NCBI RefSeq assembly: GCF_021233435.1
Contig: NZ_CP089468.1
Span: forward strand, 496,001 to 560,000
Source of the DNA: Halobacterium noricense
GTDB taxonomy: Archaea; Halobacteriota; Halobacteria; Halobacteriales; Halobacteriaceae
Reading direction: 5' to 3'
DNA length: 64,000 nt
Shown here: positions 1 through 9,160 of the stretch, piece after piece
Numbering within the stretch: position 1 is the first letter of the stretch
Layout of the letters: each line of letters starts with the position of its first letter
The notes under the pieces: model-generated
Database searches by the model: none
What the model saw: the letters and a program-made list of their open reading frames with translations, nothing else
What the model was told of the DNA's origin: nothing
Position numbers and translations under genes: made by a program

Positions 1-154
1 TGGCTACAAGCTTCGTGTCGGTGACTTCCGCGTCCTGATCGATTGGGACAAGGACAACGAGGTAATCTACGGCATCGACGCCTTTGAGCGGAAGAAGGAG
101 TACCGCGAACTCGGCAAGTATCGGGAGGTATGGGGGTCGTGGCGTGATGAGTAG
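1..154 (+). CDS. RelE/ParE-family toxin, C-terminal fragment (runs off the window start)
   Basis: An open frame from base 2 to the TAG at 152-154 encodes 50 residues. They begin GYKLRVGDFRVLIDWD, continue through VIYGIDAFERKKEYREL, and end GSWRDE. The pattern of a basic KLRVGDFRV strand followed by a final strand and helix is the C-terminal half of the RelE/ParE mRNA-interferase fold used in type II toxin-antitoxin modules. The start and any upstream antitoxin lie outside the window. The immediate downstream DNA is a broken ORF, so this looks like the edge of an accessory island. The family is recognised from motif shape only, and whether the toxin is active cannot be judged. Confidence 0.7.
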   Translation, partial: GYKLRVGDFRVLIDWDKDNEVIYGIDAFERKKEYRELGKYREVWGSWRDE

Positions 155-167
155 GTGGTGAAAGGCC

Positions 168-804
168 GTGGCGAAGGAGAAAGATGACGACGCCGACCGC
201 GATTCCGAATCGAAGGGGGAAATCCACGAGCGGTGGCAGGAGAAGGCGGAGATATCGAAACGATACACCGAGCCAAGAGCAAGCTGCCAGACGACCCGCG
301 GACAGATCCGTGGGCGTACACGGCACTCCTGAGCCGAAACCCGGCCAAGAACATCACGCCGCCGCTGTGGGAATCCATCAAATCACGCGCCTACCGCGTC
401 CATCGGCGGGCGGAAAGACGGAACCGGCCAGACGCACCGGAGACGCCCGAAAACCGGCTTGCAGAGGCTCTCGGGAACGTCCAGATTCGTCCCTACTACT
501 GGTCGCAAGGGACAACGAGAACCTCACCGAGAATCTGGACGGCGAGGACGCAACGCGGCTGTATCTGTTCTTCGACCGCTCGACACTCAACCAGTCGGGT
601 GTGGCGCGTGCCATCAACGACACTGAAATCCGGGACTCGTTGGGCATCGAGAGCTCGATGAATCAGCCGACGCTGAACCGAATACCGGGCCGGATGGACG
701 AAGACGACCGGCACTACTACGCGAGTGAGACCGAAACGCTGGTCCGCCAGTTGCAGGATAGAAGCTCGAACACTGGTTTCGAGATTCGACGCCGGACACA
801 ATAG
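168..804 (+). pseudogene. frame-broken ORF, possibly a degenerate transposase-type protein
   Basis: Coding-like sequence runs through three successive frames. From GTG 168 an acidic start (VAKEKDDDADRDSESKGEIHE) continues to about 275. A second frame, about 265-520, reads through SKLPDDPRTDPWAY and LWESIKSRAYRVHRRAE. A third, about 485-804, reads through ATRLYLFFDRSTLNQSGVA and SMNQPTLNRI and stops with TAA. Each frame has haloarchaeal composition only in its own stretch, which suggests frameshift decay of one gene. The third part faintly recalls the N-terminal region of haloarchaeal IS transposases, but I cannot name a family. It lies 13 bp after the toxin fragment. Alternatives are a small antitoxin-like ORF (168-329) followed by unrelated debris. 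Confidence 0.4.
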
Positions 805-831
805 AATGACCGTGTTTTCAACAACTGGTAG

Positions 832-2208
832 TCAGGCGTCCCGCGCGAGGTCACCGGCGACGCCGGTGTACGAGGCGGGCGTGAGCGCGCGTAGTTCCTC
901 GCGCACCGACGCCTCGACGTCCAGGTTCGTGAAGAGGTCGTGGAAATCGTCGAGGGTGACGCGCTCGCCGCGCGTGAGTTCCTTCACGCGCTCGTAGGCG
1001 TCGCCGTGGCCCTCGCGGCGGAGAATCGTCTGGACGGCCTCCCCGACGACTTCGGGGTTGGCTTCGAGGTCCTCGCGCATGACTTGCTCGTTGGGCGTGA
1101 CCTTCGCGAGCCCGTTCTGGAGTTTCGTGTACGCGAGCAGGCAGTACGCAAGCGACGCGCCGATGTTGCGCTTGACCGTCGAGTCCGAGAGGTCGCGCTG
1201 GAGACGGCTCGTCGCGAGGTACTCCGAGAGGAAGTCGAGGTCGCTGTCGGCCTTCGAGAGGTTGCCCTCGGCGTTCTCGAAGTCGATGGGGTTGACCTTG
1301 TGCGGCATCGTCGAGGACCCCGTTTCGGACTTGGCGGCGTCCTGTCCGAGGTAGCGCTGGGAGACGTACAGCCAGACGTCACGCGAGAGGTCCAGAAGCA
1401 CGCCGTTGACGCCCGTGAACGCGTCGAACAGTGCGCCGAGGTCGTCGCTCGGATTCACCTGTGTAGTTGGTTCGACGTACGCCAGCCCGAGCCCTTCCAC
1501 GAACTCGCGGGAGAACGCGCGCCAGTCGACCTCGGGGAACGCGGCGTGGTGGGCGGCCCACGTGCCGGACGCGCCCGCGAGCTTCCCCGCGAGGTCGCCG
1601 CTGGCGGCCTCGACGCGCGCGATTGCGCGGCCGAGGCGGGCGGCGTAGACGGCCATCTCCTTGCCGAACGTCGTCGGCGTCGCGGGCTGGCCGTGGGTGC
1701 GTGCGAGCATCGGGAGGTCGGCGTAGTCGTGCGCGAACTCCACGAGCGCGTCCCGGACCTCGCGGAGCTCCGGCACGAGCACGTCCTCGACGGCGGGCTT
1801 GACGAGCAGGCGGTGCGCGAGGTTGTTGACGTCCTCGCTGGTGAGCGCGAAGTGAATCCACGGGTGCGCGCGCTCGGGGGCGTGCTCGCGGACGAAGTAC
1901 TCGACGGCCTTCACGTCGTGGTTGGTGGCGTCGTAGCCGCGCGCGCCCTCGGTCTCGATTGCCTTCACGAGCGCCGCGTCCTCGTCGTCGAACGCGTCGT
2001 AGGCCGCGCGGAGGGTCTCGCGCTCAGCATCGGTGAGGTCGAGGTCAATCGGGTCGAGGTCGGCGAGCGCGAGCAAGTACTCGACTTCGACGCGGACGCG
2101 AGCGCGCATCAGCGCCGCCTCGCTGGCGTACTCCCGCAGTGGTTCGGTGCGGCCCGCGTACCGGCCGTCCAGCGGCGTCACGGCGTGGAGGGCGTGGGTG
2201 TCGGTCAT
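832..2208 (-). CDS. purB: adenylosuccinate lyase
   Basis: This 458-residue protein of the fumarase/aspartase superfamily cleaves SAICAR to AICAR and adenylosuccinate to AMP in purine synthesis. Visible signatures are TSEDVNNLAH near residue 128, the ARTHGQPATPTTFGKEM block with the catalytic His, and the flexible signature loop GSSTMPHKVNP near residue 297. The start at ATG 2208 (MTDTHALHAVTPLDG) is preferred over an in-frame upstream start that would add 17 atypical residues. A T-rich element (AGGCTTTTGCC on the minus strand, 2233-2243) about 28 nt upstream fits a leaderless transcript. The gene is divergent from the purN-purH fusion, so the two purine genes share a 168-nt intergenic region. 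Confidence 0.95.
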   Translation of the reverse strand: MTDTHALHAVTPLDGRYAGRTEPLREYASEAALMRARVRVEVEYLLALADLDPIDLDLTDAERETLRAAYDAFDDEDAALVKAIETEGARGYDATNHDVKAVEYFVREHAPERAHPWIHFALTSEDVNNLAHRLLVKPAVEDVLVPELREVRDALVEFAHDYADLPMLARTHGQPATPTTFGKEMAVYAARLGRAIARVEAASGDLAGKLAGASGTWAAHHAAFPEVDWRAFSREFVEGLGLAYVEPTTQVNPSDDLGALFDAFTGVNGVLLDLSRDVWLYVSQRYLGQDAAKSETGSSTMPHKVNPIDFENAEGNLSKADSDLDFLSEYLATSRLQRDLSDSTVKRNIGASLAYCLLAYTKLQNGLAKVTPNEQVMREDLEANPEVVGEAVQTILRREGHGDAYERVKELTRGERVTLDDFHDLFTNLDVEASVREELRALTPASYTGVAGDLARDA

Positions 2209-2376
2209 GCCTCGGAGTGGCCGCGCTCGCGGCAAAAGCCTGCCGGTCGAGCGAACCACGAGCGTGCATACACTCGCAGTAACTTCGGCAGTAGTCGCGC
2301 GTTTCTATGCCAGTTCGTGCATACTCCCCGGGAGCGAACCGCAACCACTTTGCCGACGGGCGCCGGTCGTTGTGGC
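2209..2376. promoter_or_regulatory. divergent purB / purN-purH promoter region
   Basis: This 168-nt spacer lies between two divergent purine genes. Weak T-rich boxes sit about 30 nt from each start: AGGCTTTTGCC on the minus strand for purB, and ACCACTTTGCC near 2343-2353 for purH. The nonamer CGTGCATAC occurs twice in direct orientation, at 2263-2271 and 2316-2324. It is a candidate shared operator, but this rests only on the repeat. Confidence 0.35.
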
Positions 2377-3987
2377 ATGACGAACGTAGCCGGCTTGGCC
2401 AGCAACCGCGGCCGAAACCTCCTGCACATCGACGACCTGCGTCCCGGCGGCGCCGACCTCGCCGTCGTGCTCGCCGACGACGCCGACGCGCCCGTTCTCG
2501 ACGCGGCCGACGCGCGCGACATCCCCACGGAAGTCGTCGAGCACCGCGAGGACGAGTCCCGGCGCAACCACGAACAGCGCGTCGTCGACGCCCTCGAAGA
2601 GTACGACGTCGACCTCGTCTGCCTCGACGGCTACATGCGCGTGCTCTCGGCGGTGTTCCTCGACGCGACGCCGCTCACGCTGAACGTCCACCCGAGCCTC
2701 CTGCCGTCGTTCCCCGGCACGGATGCCCACGAGCAAGTGCTTGACGCGGAGGTCTCCGTGACGGGCTGCACCGTCCACGTCGTGACGAACGCCGTCGCCG
2801 ACGACGGCAGCGTCCGCACCGAGGACGTCGACGCCGGCCCCGTCGTCACCCAGGAGCCGGTCCCCGTCTACGCGGACGACGACACGAGCGACCTCAAGGA
2901 GCGCGTGCTCTACGACGCCGAGTTCGAGGCGTACCCGCGCGCCGTCCGCTGGGCCGCGAACGGCGACCTCGACGTCACCGACGACGGCGTCACCGTCGAC
3001 GCGGACACGGGCGGCGACTTCCCGGTGCGCCGGCTCGTGAGCAACGACCGCGACAGCGACCTGCGCTACGGCGAGAACCCCCACCAGGACGCCGCGCTCT
3101 ACCGCGACGACACCTGCGAGGAGGCCAGCGTCGTCCACGCCGACCAGCGCAACGAGGGCGCGAAGGCGCTCTCGTACAACAACTACAACGACGCCGACGG
3201 CGCGCTCAACCTCATCAAGGAGTTCGACGAGCCGGCGGCTGCCGTCATCAAGCATACTAACCCTGCGGGGGCCGCGGTCGCGGACACGCTCGCCGAAGCC
3301 TACGCCGACGCGCTCGCCACCGACGCCAAGAGCGCGTTCGGCGGCATCGTCGCCCTCAACCGCGAGTGCGACGAGGAGACCGCCGAACTCGTCGTCGACT
3401 CGTTCAAGGAGGTCGTCGTCGCGCCCGGCTACACCGACGCCGCGCTCGACGTGCTCACCGCCAAGGACAACCTCCGCGTGCTCGAAACCGGCCCGCTCGG
3501 CGAGGTTTCGGAGACGCTCACGGAGAAGCCGCTGGTCGGCGGCCGCCTCGTGCAGGAGCGCGACCTCTGGGCCCCCGACCGCGACGACCTCGAAGTCGTC
3601 ACGGAGCGCGAGCCCACCGACGACGAAGTCGAGACGATGCTGTTCGCGTGGCGCGTGCTCAAACACGTCAAGTCCAACGGCATCCTCTTCGCGGACGGCA
3701 CCGAGACGGTCGGACTCGGCGTCGGGCAGGTCTCCCGCGTGGACGCCGTCGAACTCGCCGCAAAGAAGGCTGAACGCGACGCCGACGGCAAGAGCGCTGA
3801 GGGTTCCGTGATGGCTTCCGACGCGTTCTTCCCGTTCCCGGACGGCATCGAGGCCGCCGCCGACGCGGGCGTCGAAGCCGTCATCCAGCCCGGCGGCTCC
3901 GTCAACGACGAGGACGTCATCGAGGAAGCCGACGAGCACGGGATGGCGATGGTGTTCACCGGGCACCGCACCTTCAGACACGACTGA
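2377..3987 (+). CDS. purH: PurN-like GAR transformylase fused to the AICAR transformylase domain of PurH
   Basis: A 536-residue fusion. Residues about 1-200 are formyltransferase (PurN-type): YMRVLSAVF, then NVHPSLLPSFPGTDAHEQ near 103, then a GCTVHVV strand and a D-x-GPVV segment typical of the folate-binding half. Residues about 220-536 are the AICAR formyltransferase half of PurH: LRYGENPHQ near 228, KHTNPAGAA near 291, SAFGGIVALN, and a C-terminal QPGGSVND motif. The N-terminal MGS-like IMP cyclohydrolase domain of bacterial PurH is absent and its place is taken by the PurN domain. This arrangement is known in haloarchaea, which close the ring with a separate cyclohydrolase. The start ATG follows a T-rich box by about 25 nt. 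The protein would perform the third and ninth steps of IMP synthesis. Confidence 0.92.
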   Translation: MTNVAGLASNRGRNLLHIDDLRPGGADLAVVLADDADAPVLDAADARDIPTEVVEHREDESRRNHEQRVVDALEEYDVDLVCLDGYMRVLSAVFLDATPLTLNVHPSLLPSFPGTDAHEQVLDAEVSVTGCTVHVVTNAVADDGSVRTEDVDAGPVVTQEPVPVYADDDTSDLKERVLYDAEFEAYPRAVRWAANGDLDVTDDGVTVDADTGGDFPVRRLVSNDRDSDLRYGENPHQDAALYRDDTCEEASVVHADQRNEGAKALSYNNYNDADGALNLIKEFDEPAAAVIKHTNPAGAAVADTLAEAYADALATDAKSAFGGIVALNRECDEETAELVVDSFKEVVVAPGYTDAALDVLTAKDNLRVLETGPLGEVSETLTEKPLVGGRLVQERDLWAPDRDDLEVVTEREPTDDEVETMLFAWRVLKHVKSNGILFADGTETVGLGVGQVSRVDAVELAAKKAERDADGKSAEGSVMASDAFFPFPDGIEAAADAGVEAVIQPGGSVNDEDVIEEADEHGMAMVFTGHRTFRHD

Positions 3988-4197
3988 CCAGTCTCGTTTT
4001 CGAAGGAGAGTGGAGCGCCAGCGGGCTGACACAGGTGAGAGGGGATTGGAGGTGGGGGGTTCCGCGGGCCGGTGGCGCTCCAGTTGGGTCGTCGCCTGCC
4101 GGTACCAAGTTCGTTCTGGAGAGTCAAACGGCGCTTTGAGAGATGCCCCAGTCCCGGGTCCGACAGCCTAAAGCGGGCCGCCGCGCTCGATTCAGGT

Positions 4198-6627
4198 ATG
4201 CGATACGACGAGGCGGCGAACTTCCTGCTGAACCTCCGCCGCTACCGACCCAAGCCCGGGACGGACTCGACGGCGGACCTGCTGGCCGCGCTCGACGACC
4301 CCCACGAGGGCCCGCAGTACGTGCAGGTCGCGGGGTCGAACGGGAAGGGGTCGACGGCACGGCTGCTCGAATCCGTGCTCCGGGAGACCGGCCTCGACGT
4401 CGGCCTGTACACGTCCCCGCACCTCGACGACGTGCGCGAGCGCGTCACCGTCGACGGCCGCCGGCTGTCGGAGGCGGCGCTGGCGGAGTTCGTGGAGGAA
4501 GCCCGGCCGCGCGTGAACGAGCGCGCCGCGAACGGGAACGCGCCGACGTTCTTCGAGGTCGTGACGGCGATGGCGCTGTGGCAGTTCGGCCGCGAGGACG
4601 TCGACGTCGCCGTCCTCGAAGTCGGCATCGGCGGGCGCTTCGACGCGACCAGCGTCGTGACCCCGGTGGCGAGCGCGGTGACGTCGGTGAGCCTCGAACA
4701 CACGAGCGTGCTCGGGGACACCGTCGAGGAAATCGCCCGCGACAAGGCCCACGTCGCGCCCGAATCGAACCCACTCGTGACGGCGACGACCGGCAACGCC
4801 CTCGCCGCAGTCCGGGACCACGCGGGTGACGTCGTGACCGTCGGCGAGGACGGCGACGTGCGCGCGACCTACGAGGGCCGCACGAACCACACCGAAGCCG
4901 AAGTTTCGCTGGCCGGCGCGGATTGGGCCGTGGACGCCCAAATTCCGCTGCTCGGCTCGTTCCAGGCAGCGAACGCGGGCGTCGCCGCGACGCTCGCGAG
5001 ACAGGTCGCGGACGTGGACGAGGACACCCTCGAACGCGGCCTGCGGAAGGCGTACTGGCCGGGGCGCTTCGAGGTGATGAGCGCGGCCCCGGTGACCGTG
5101 CTGGACGGCGCGCACAATCCGGCGGCGTGCGAGGCGCTCGCCGGGACGCTCGCGGAGTTCGACTACGAGAACCTCCACTGCGTGTTCGGCGCGATGCACG
5201 ACAAGGACCACCGCGGGATGGCCGACGCGCTGCCGACGCCCGACCGCGTGTGGGCGTGCGAGCCCGACTCCGAGCGCGCCGAGGACGCGGACGTGCTCGC
5301 GACGGTGTTCGACGAGGCTGGCGCGGACACGACGGTCACACGCTCGGTCGAGGCGGCGCTCGACGACGCGCTCGACGCCGCGGGCGAGGACGACCTCGTG
5401 CTCGTCACGGGGTCGCTGTTCGCGGTCGCGGAAGCGCGCAAGCGCTGGACGCGCACGAACGTCGAGAAGGACGTGGACACGCTCGACGACTCGCGGGACG
5501 TGCTGGAGGGCGCGCACGTCACGCCGCCGGGCGTCTGGCGGATGCGCGCGAAGGGCGTCCACCGCGTCGTGGAGACCCGCGTCCAGAAGCGCCAGGCGCA
5601 GTATCTCAAAGAGGAGATGTTGAGCCTCGGCGGCGAGTGCTCGCTCTCGGGGTTGAACGCCCAGCCGCGGGGCTACCTCGACGCCGTGCTGATGGGGACG
5701 CTCGCGCAGTTCAAGCGCCTCTGCGAGAAACTGGAGGGGCAGCCGTTCGGCCTCTCCGTGTACGCCGACGAGCTCCGGGAGACCCTCGGCATCCAGACCG
5801 AGCCCGAGACCCACGGCTATCCGTGGGAGGACGGCACCGCCGTCATGGGCATCCTGAACGTGACGCCGGACAGTTTCCACGACGGCGGCGAGTACGAAGC
5901 CGTCAAGGACGCCGTCTCGCGTGCCGAGGCGATGGTCGACGCGGGCGCGGACGTCATCGATATTGGCGGCGAGTCCACGCGTCCGGGCGCCGACCCCGTC
6001 CCGCTCGAAGAAGAACTGGACCGCGTCGTCCCCGTCGTCGAGCGCATCAGTGACCTCGACGCCATGATTTCCGTGGACACGCGCAAGGCCGAAGTCGGCC
6101 GGCAGGCGCTCGAAGCGGGCGCGGACATTCTGAACGACGTGACCGGGCTCGAAGACCCTGAGATGCGGTTCGTCGCCGCCGAGTACGACGCGCCGCTCGT
6201 GGTGATGCACTCCATCAACGCGCCCGTCGAACCCGGCGACGAGGTCCACTACGACGACGTCGTCGACGACGTCGTCGACGAACTCACCGAGCGCGTGCTG
6301 CTCGCGGAGAAGGCCGGCCTCCCGCGGGAGAAAATCATCGTCGACCCGGGCCTCGGCTTCGGGAAGTCCACCGCGCAGAACTTCGAAGTGCTGGACCGCA
6401 CCGACGAGTTCCACGCGCTCGGCTGCCCTGTCCTGATTGGCCACAGCCACAAGTCGATGTTCGACGCCGTCGACCGCTACCCCGACGAGGGCGGCTACGC
6501 GACGGTCGCCGGCACGGCGCTGGCGGCCGAACGCGGCGCGGACATCGTTCGTGTGCACGACGTCGAAGAGAACGTCGCGGCGGTCCGGGTCGCCGAACGG
6601 ACGCGCCGCGGCGCGGACGACGAGTAA
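4198..6627 (+). CDS. folCP: bifunctional folylpolyglutamate synthase / dihydropteroate synthase
   Basis: An 809-residue two-domain folate enzyme. Residues about 1-420 are FolC (Mur-ligase fold): GSNGKGSTAR P-loop at 46-55, TSPHLDDVRERV, EVGIGGRFDATSV and VLDGAHNPAA. Residues about 430-540 form a linker. Residues about 545-809 are FolP: MGILNVTPDSFHDGG near 549, IGGESTRPGA near 589, SVDTRKAEV, and the GHSHKSMFD region. FolC adds glutamate (or dihydrofolate ligation) and FolP condenses p-aminobenzoate with the pterin. The fusion is established for halophilic archaea. The start at ATG 4198 gives MRYDEAANFLLNL; the open frame upstream of it is out of character. The convergent neighbour begins immediately after the stop. 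Confidence 0.95.
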   Translation: MRYDEAANFLLNLRRYRPKPGTDSTADLLAALDDPHEGPQYVQVAGSNGKGSTARLLESVLRETGLDVGLYTSPHLDDVRERVTVDGRRLSEAALAEFVEEARPRVNERAANGNAPTFFEVVTAMALWQFGREDVDVAVLEVGIGGRFDATSVVTPVASAVTSVSLEHTSVLGDTVEEIARDKAHVAPESNPLVTATTGNALAAVRDHAGDVVTVGEDGDVRATYEGRTNHTEAEVSLAGADWAVDAQIPLLGSFQAANAGVAATLARQVADVDEDTLERGLRKAYWPGRFEVMSAAPVTVLDGAHNPAACEALAGTLAEFDYENLHCVFGAMHDKDHRGMADALPTPDRVWACEPDSERAEDADVLATVFDEAGADTTVTRSVEAALDDALDAAGEDDLVLVTGSLFAVAEARKRWTRTNVEKDVDTLDDSRDVLEGAHVTPPGVWRMRAKGVHRVVETRVQKRQAQYLKEEMLSLGGECSLSGLNAQPRGYLDAVLMGTLAQFKRLCEKLEGQPFGLSVYADELRETLGIQTEPETHGYPWEDGTAVMGILNVTPDSFHDGGEYEAVKDAVSRAEAMVDAGADVIDIGGESTRPGADPVPLEEELDRVVPVVERISDLDAMISVDTRKAEVGRQALEAGADILNDVTGLEDPEMRFVAAEYDAPLVVMHSINAPVEPGDEVHYDDVVDDVVDELTERVLLAEKAGLPREKIIVDPGLGFGKSTAQNFEVLDRTDEFHALGCPVLIGHSHKSMFDAVDRYPDEGGYATVAGTALAAERGADIVRVHDVEENVAAVRVAERTRRGADDE

Positions 6628-7695
6628 TCAGAGCAAGCCGGCCTGTTCCTGCGCTTCGCGGTAGACGTCGAGGTACGCTTCGAGGAAGTGTTCGTGGTCG
6701 TACTCGGCGAACGTCTCGTCGACGGCCATGCGTTCGAGGTCGCCGGCCGCGACCAGGCACTCCGTAATCTCCTCGTCGTTGGTCGCGCGGAACCCCCGGT
6801 CGTACGTCTCGACGAGTTCGTGGGCGCTGGACTCGGCGTGGTACTCGACGATGCCGACGCAGCCGCAGGCGAGCGCGCGCAACAGGTCGAGGCCGAAGGA
6901 GGTGCGTTCGGCGGTGTGGACGTAGACGTGGGCGTCCTTGAACAGGCGGACGCGCTCCTCGACGCTCTTCTCGCCGACGAACTCCACGCGGTCGTCGATG
7001 CGGAGGTCCCGGGCCTGGCGCTCGTAGCCCGCGCGAGCCGGGCCGTCGCCCACGATAGTACAGTTCCAGCCGTACTCGCGGAACTCCGCGAGCGCCAGGA
7101 ACAGGGATTCGAGGTTGGCGTCTTCGTCGAGGCGGCGGCTGAACACGATGTCGCCGGCCTCGGCGGGCTCGACGGTTCGAATCCCCTTCATGTCGATGCC
7201 GGTGGGGACGACGCGGACCTCGTCGCCGTCCGCGCTGCACTCCCGCGCGCTCGTCTTCACGGTCCGCGACGGCGTGACGACCGTGCTCGGTTTCCGCGCG
7301 GCGTAGCGGTACGCGCGGCCGCGCAAGCCGTCGGTACTGTCGTGTGGGTCGTACCAGTCCAGAATCAGCGGCGCGCCCGCGAGCAGCGCGCCCCAGCGCG
7401 CGCCGTAGACGTGGCCGGGCGTCCGGCTCGTGCCGTGGACGACGTCCGGGTCGAGGTTCCGGAGGGTGGCGGCCGCCTTCGGCGAGAACCAGCGCTGGCC
7501 GCGCTCGGCAGTGACGGCGTGGTACGTCAGGTCCTCGTGCTCGAACGTGTCCGGTTGCCCCTCCCACCACTGCGCACAGCAGACGTGGACGTCGTGGCCG
7601 CGCGCCGCGAGCAAGTCCCCCAGCAGGCGCAGGCGGTCGACGTCGTCGGCGTCGACGTGGTGGGCGGTCGTCTCCGAGACGAACGCCACGCGCAT
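6628..7695 (-). CDS. GT4-type glycosyltransferase
   Basis: A 355-residue GT-B glycosyltransferase. The N-terminal Rossmann half starts MRVAFVSETTAHH and has the DVVHGTSRT loop. The C-terminal nucleotide-sugar half has VVPTGIDM, FSRRLDEDANLESLFLAL, CTIVGDGPAR, VEFVGEKS and an acidic EYHAESSAHELVE segment in the place of the family's E-x7-E site. No signal peptide or membrane helix is visible, so it probably acts at the cytosolic membrane face on a lipid or protein glycan. The acceptor is unknown, and no other glycan genes are adjacent except the epimerase near 12 kb. The start at ATG 7695 is chosen because the 37 upstream in-frame residues lack family character. Confidence 0.85.
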   Translation of the reverse strand: MRVAFVSETTAHHVDADDVDRLRLLGDLLAARGHDVHVCCAQWWEGQPDTFEHEDLTYHAVTAERGQRWFSPKAAATLRNLDPDVVHGTSRTPGHVYGARWGALLAGAPLILDWYDPHDSTDGLRGRAYRYAARKPSTVVTPSRTVKTSARECSADGDEVRVVPTGIDMKGIRTVEPAEAGDIVFSRRLDEDANLESLFLALAEFREYGWNCTIVGDGPARAGYERQARDLRIDDRVEFVGEKSVEERVRLFKDAHVYVHTAERTSFGLDLLRALACGCVGIVEYHAESSAHELVETYDRGFRATNDEEITECLVAAGDLERMAVDETFAEYDHEHFLEAYLDVYREAQEQAGLL

Positions 7696-7842
7696 ACTCG
7701 CCGGGACGCAGTACGCCGGTAAAAACGGTTCTGTTCCCTGCTGGAGCGAACCTCCGTTCCACGACGAGTGCGTGGCGTTCGCGTCGTTCACTTCCTCGAC
7801 GAACACGTCTAACTACTTACGGCGCGGGCGTCACCGTCCGCC

Positions 7843-8022
7843 ATGGAAGTCGACTTGACGAATCCGTGGCTGTTCGGCGCGCTCGTCGTCGCGCTGTGGG
7901 TGGCCGTGTTCGTGGCGGCCGAACTGTTCGTTCTCGACGGCGACGTCGCCGGCGCGGTCGTCCGCGGGGTCGCCGGCGGGCTCGCGTTCGCCATCGTATA
8001 CGCGTACATCCAGCGAGAGTGA
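7843..8022 (+). CDS. small two-helix membrane protein
   Basis: A 59-residue ORF, MEVDLTNPWLFGALVVAL and onward. It has two hydrophobic segments (about 9-28 and 36-55) separated by LDGDVAG, and ends in IQRE. It has a proper ATG and the GC3-rich codon use of its neighbours. A TATA-like AACTACTTACGG lies about 30 nt upstream. It is divergent from the glycosyltransferase and 48 nt before the protease. Function unknown. Confidence 0.7.
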   Translation: MEVDLTNPWLFGALVVALWVAVFVAAELFVLDGDVAGAVVRGVAGGLAFAIVYAYIQRE

Positions 8023-8070
8023 CCTCCCTCCGCGACAACTGTTAGTGGGAGCCCGAGTTACCGCCACGTG

Positions 8071-9141
8071 ATGCACGCTGCCGTGGTCCTCGCCCTCCCC
8101 GTCGTCGCGTACGCCACGAGCCGACTCGCCGGCGCTGCTGCCGTCCGCACGACGGACCGCGTGACGGCCGCGTCGCGGCTGCGGCGCGCGAATCGCCTTT
8201 TGCAGGCGGGGGCCGCACTGTTCGGCCTGTTCACGGTCACTGAGTCACCGCTCGACGACGCGTTCGCGGCCGTGCTCCCCGTGCCGGCCGCCGTCGGCGC
8301 GTTCGGCGCGCTCGCCGCGACCGTGCTCGTCGGTGGCGTCGTCCCGGCGCTCGCCGTCCACCTCGGCACGCGGCCCGCGTGGGCGAGCGTCACCGGGAAT
8401 GCGACGGATTACGCGGCGACCGTCCGGCGGTTTTTCGGACTCGCCGCCGTGCTCGTCGCGCCCGCGCTGTTCGTCGTCGGCGTGTGGCTGGCCGCTCCGA
8501 ACGGGACCACGAGCCTCGTCGCGGTCGTCAGTGCCGCCGCGGTCGTCGCCGTCGCGCTCCCGCCGCTGGCCGCCCGCTTCGGACCCGTGCGAGCACCGAC
8601 TACCGCGGAGGCCGCCGTCGTTCCCGCGTGCGCCGACGGCCTGCGCGTGCGCGTCGTCGAGACTGGCCGCCACCCAGTTGCGAACGCCGTCGCCGCGGGC
8701 GTGCTGCCCGGCTCCCGGTACGTGTTCGTGACGGACGCGCTGTTCCGCATGCTCGACGCCAACGCTACAACTGCGGTCATCGCCCACGAGGTCGGCCACC
8801 ACCGCCGCGGCCACGTCGTCGGGCGCTTCCTCGCCACCGGCCTCGCGCTCGCACCCATCTTCCTCGTCGCGAACGGCGTCGTGGACGCGTTCGTGCCCGC
8901 ACTCGTGCTCTCGTTCGTGTTGCTGCTCGCGGTCGGTCCGCTGGTGCGGTGGACGGAGTTCGACGCGGACGCGTACGCCGCCGCCCGCGTCGGCGACGCC
9001 GCGATGGAGCGCGCGCTCGCCACGCTCGCCGACCGCGGGCTCGTCCCCACGGAGCGCTCGCGGCTCGCGTGCCTGGTCTCGTTCCATCCCGCGGTCGGCC
9101 GTCGCCGCAGCCGGCTCCGGCGACCCAACCGTTTTTCCTGA
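8071..9141 (+). CDS. M48-family membrane zinc metalloprotease (HtpX-like)
   Basis: A 356-residue membrane protein. Four hydrophobic N-terminal segments precede the zinc motif HEVGHH at 239-244, which has the HExxH catalytic core, and two more helices follow. The downstream WTEFDADAYAA supplies the third ligand (Glu) and the DxDxY signature of M48. The substrates of the family are misfolded or damaged membrane proteins. The start is the ATG at 8071; a GTG directly before it (8068) is possible. The flippase-like gene starts 19 nt after the stop on the same strand, suggesting co-transcription. Confidence 0.85.
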   Translation: MHAAVVLALPVVAYATSRLAGAAAVRTTDRVTAASRLRRANRLLQAGAALFGLFTVTESPLDDAFAAVLPVPAAVGAFGALAATVLVGGVVPALAVHLGTRPAWASVTGNATDYAATVRRFFGLAAVLVAPALFVVGVWLAAPNGTTSLVAVVSAAAVVAVALPPLAARFGPVRAPTTAEAAVVPACADGLRVRVVETGRHPVANAVAAGVLPGSRYVFVTDALFRMLDANATTAVIAHEVGHHRRGHVVGRFLATGLALAPIFLVANGVVDAFVPALVLSFVLLLAVGPLVRWTEFDADAYAAARVGDAAMERALATLADRGLVPTERSRLACLVSFHPAVGRRRSRLRRPNRFS

Positions 9142-9160
9142 CTCGCCGCGAGATGCCACC

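Noticed and set aside
940-2376. Long plus-strand frame upstream of and continuous with the purN-purH gene
   Set aside because: It is antisense to purB, and the translation is low-complexity Val/Arg/Glu without any family motif. It is a GC-rich shadow frame.
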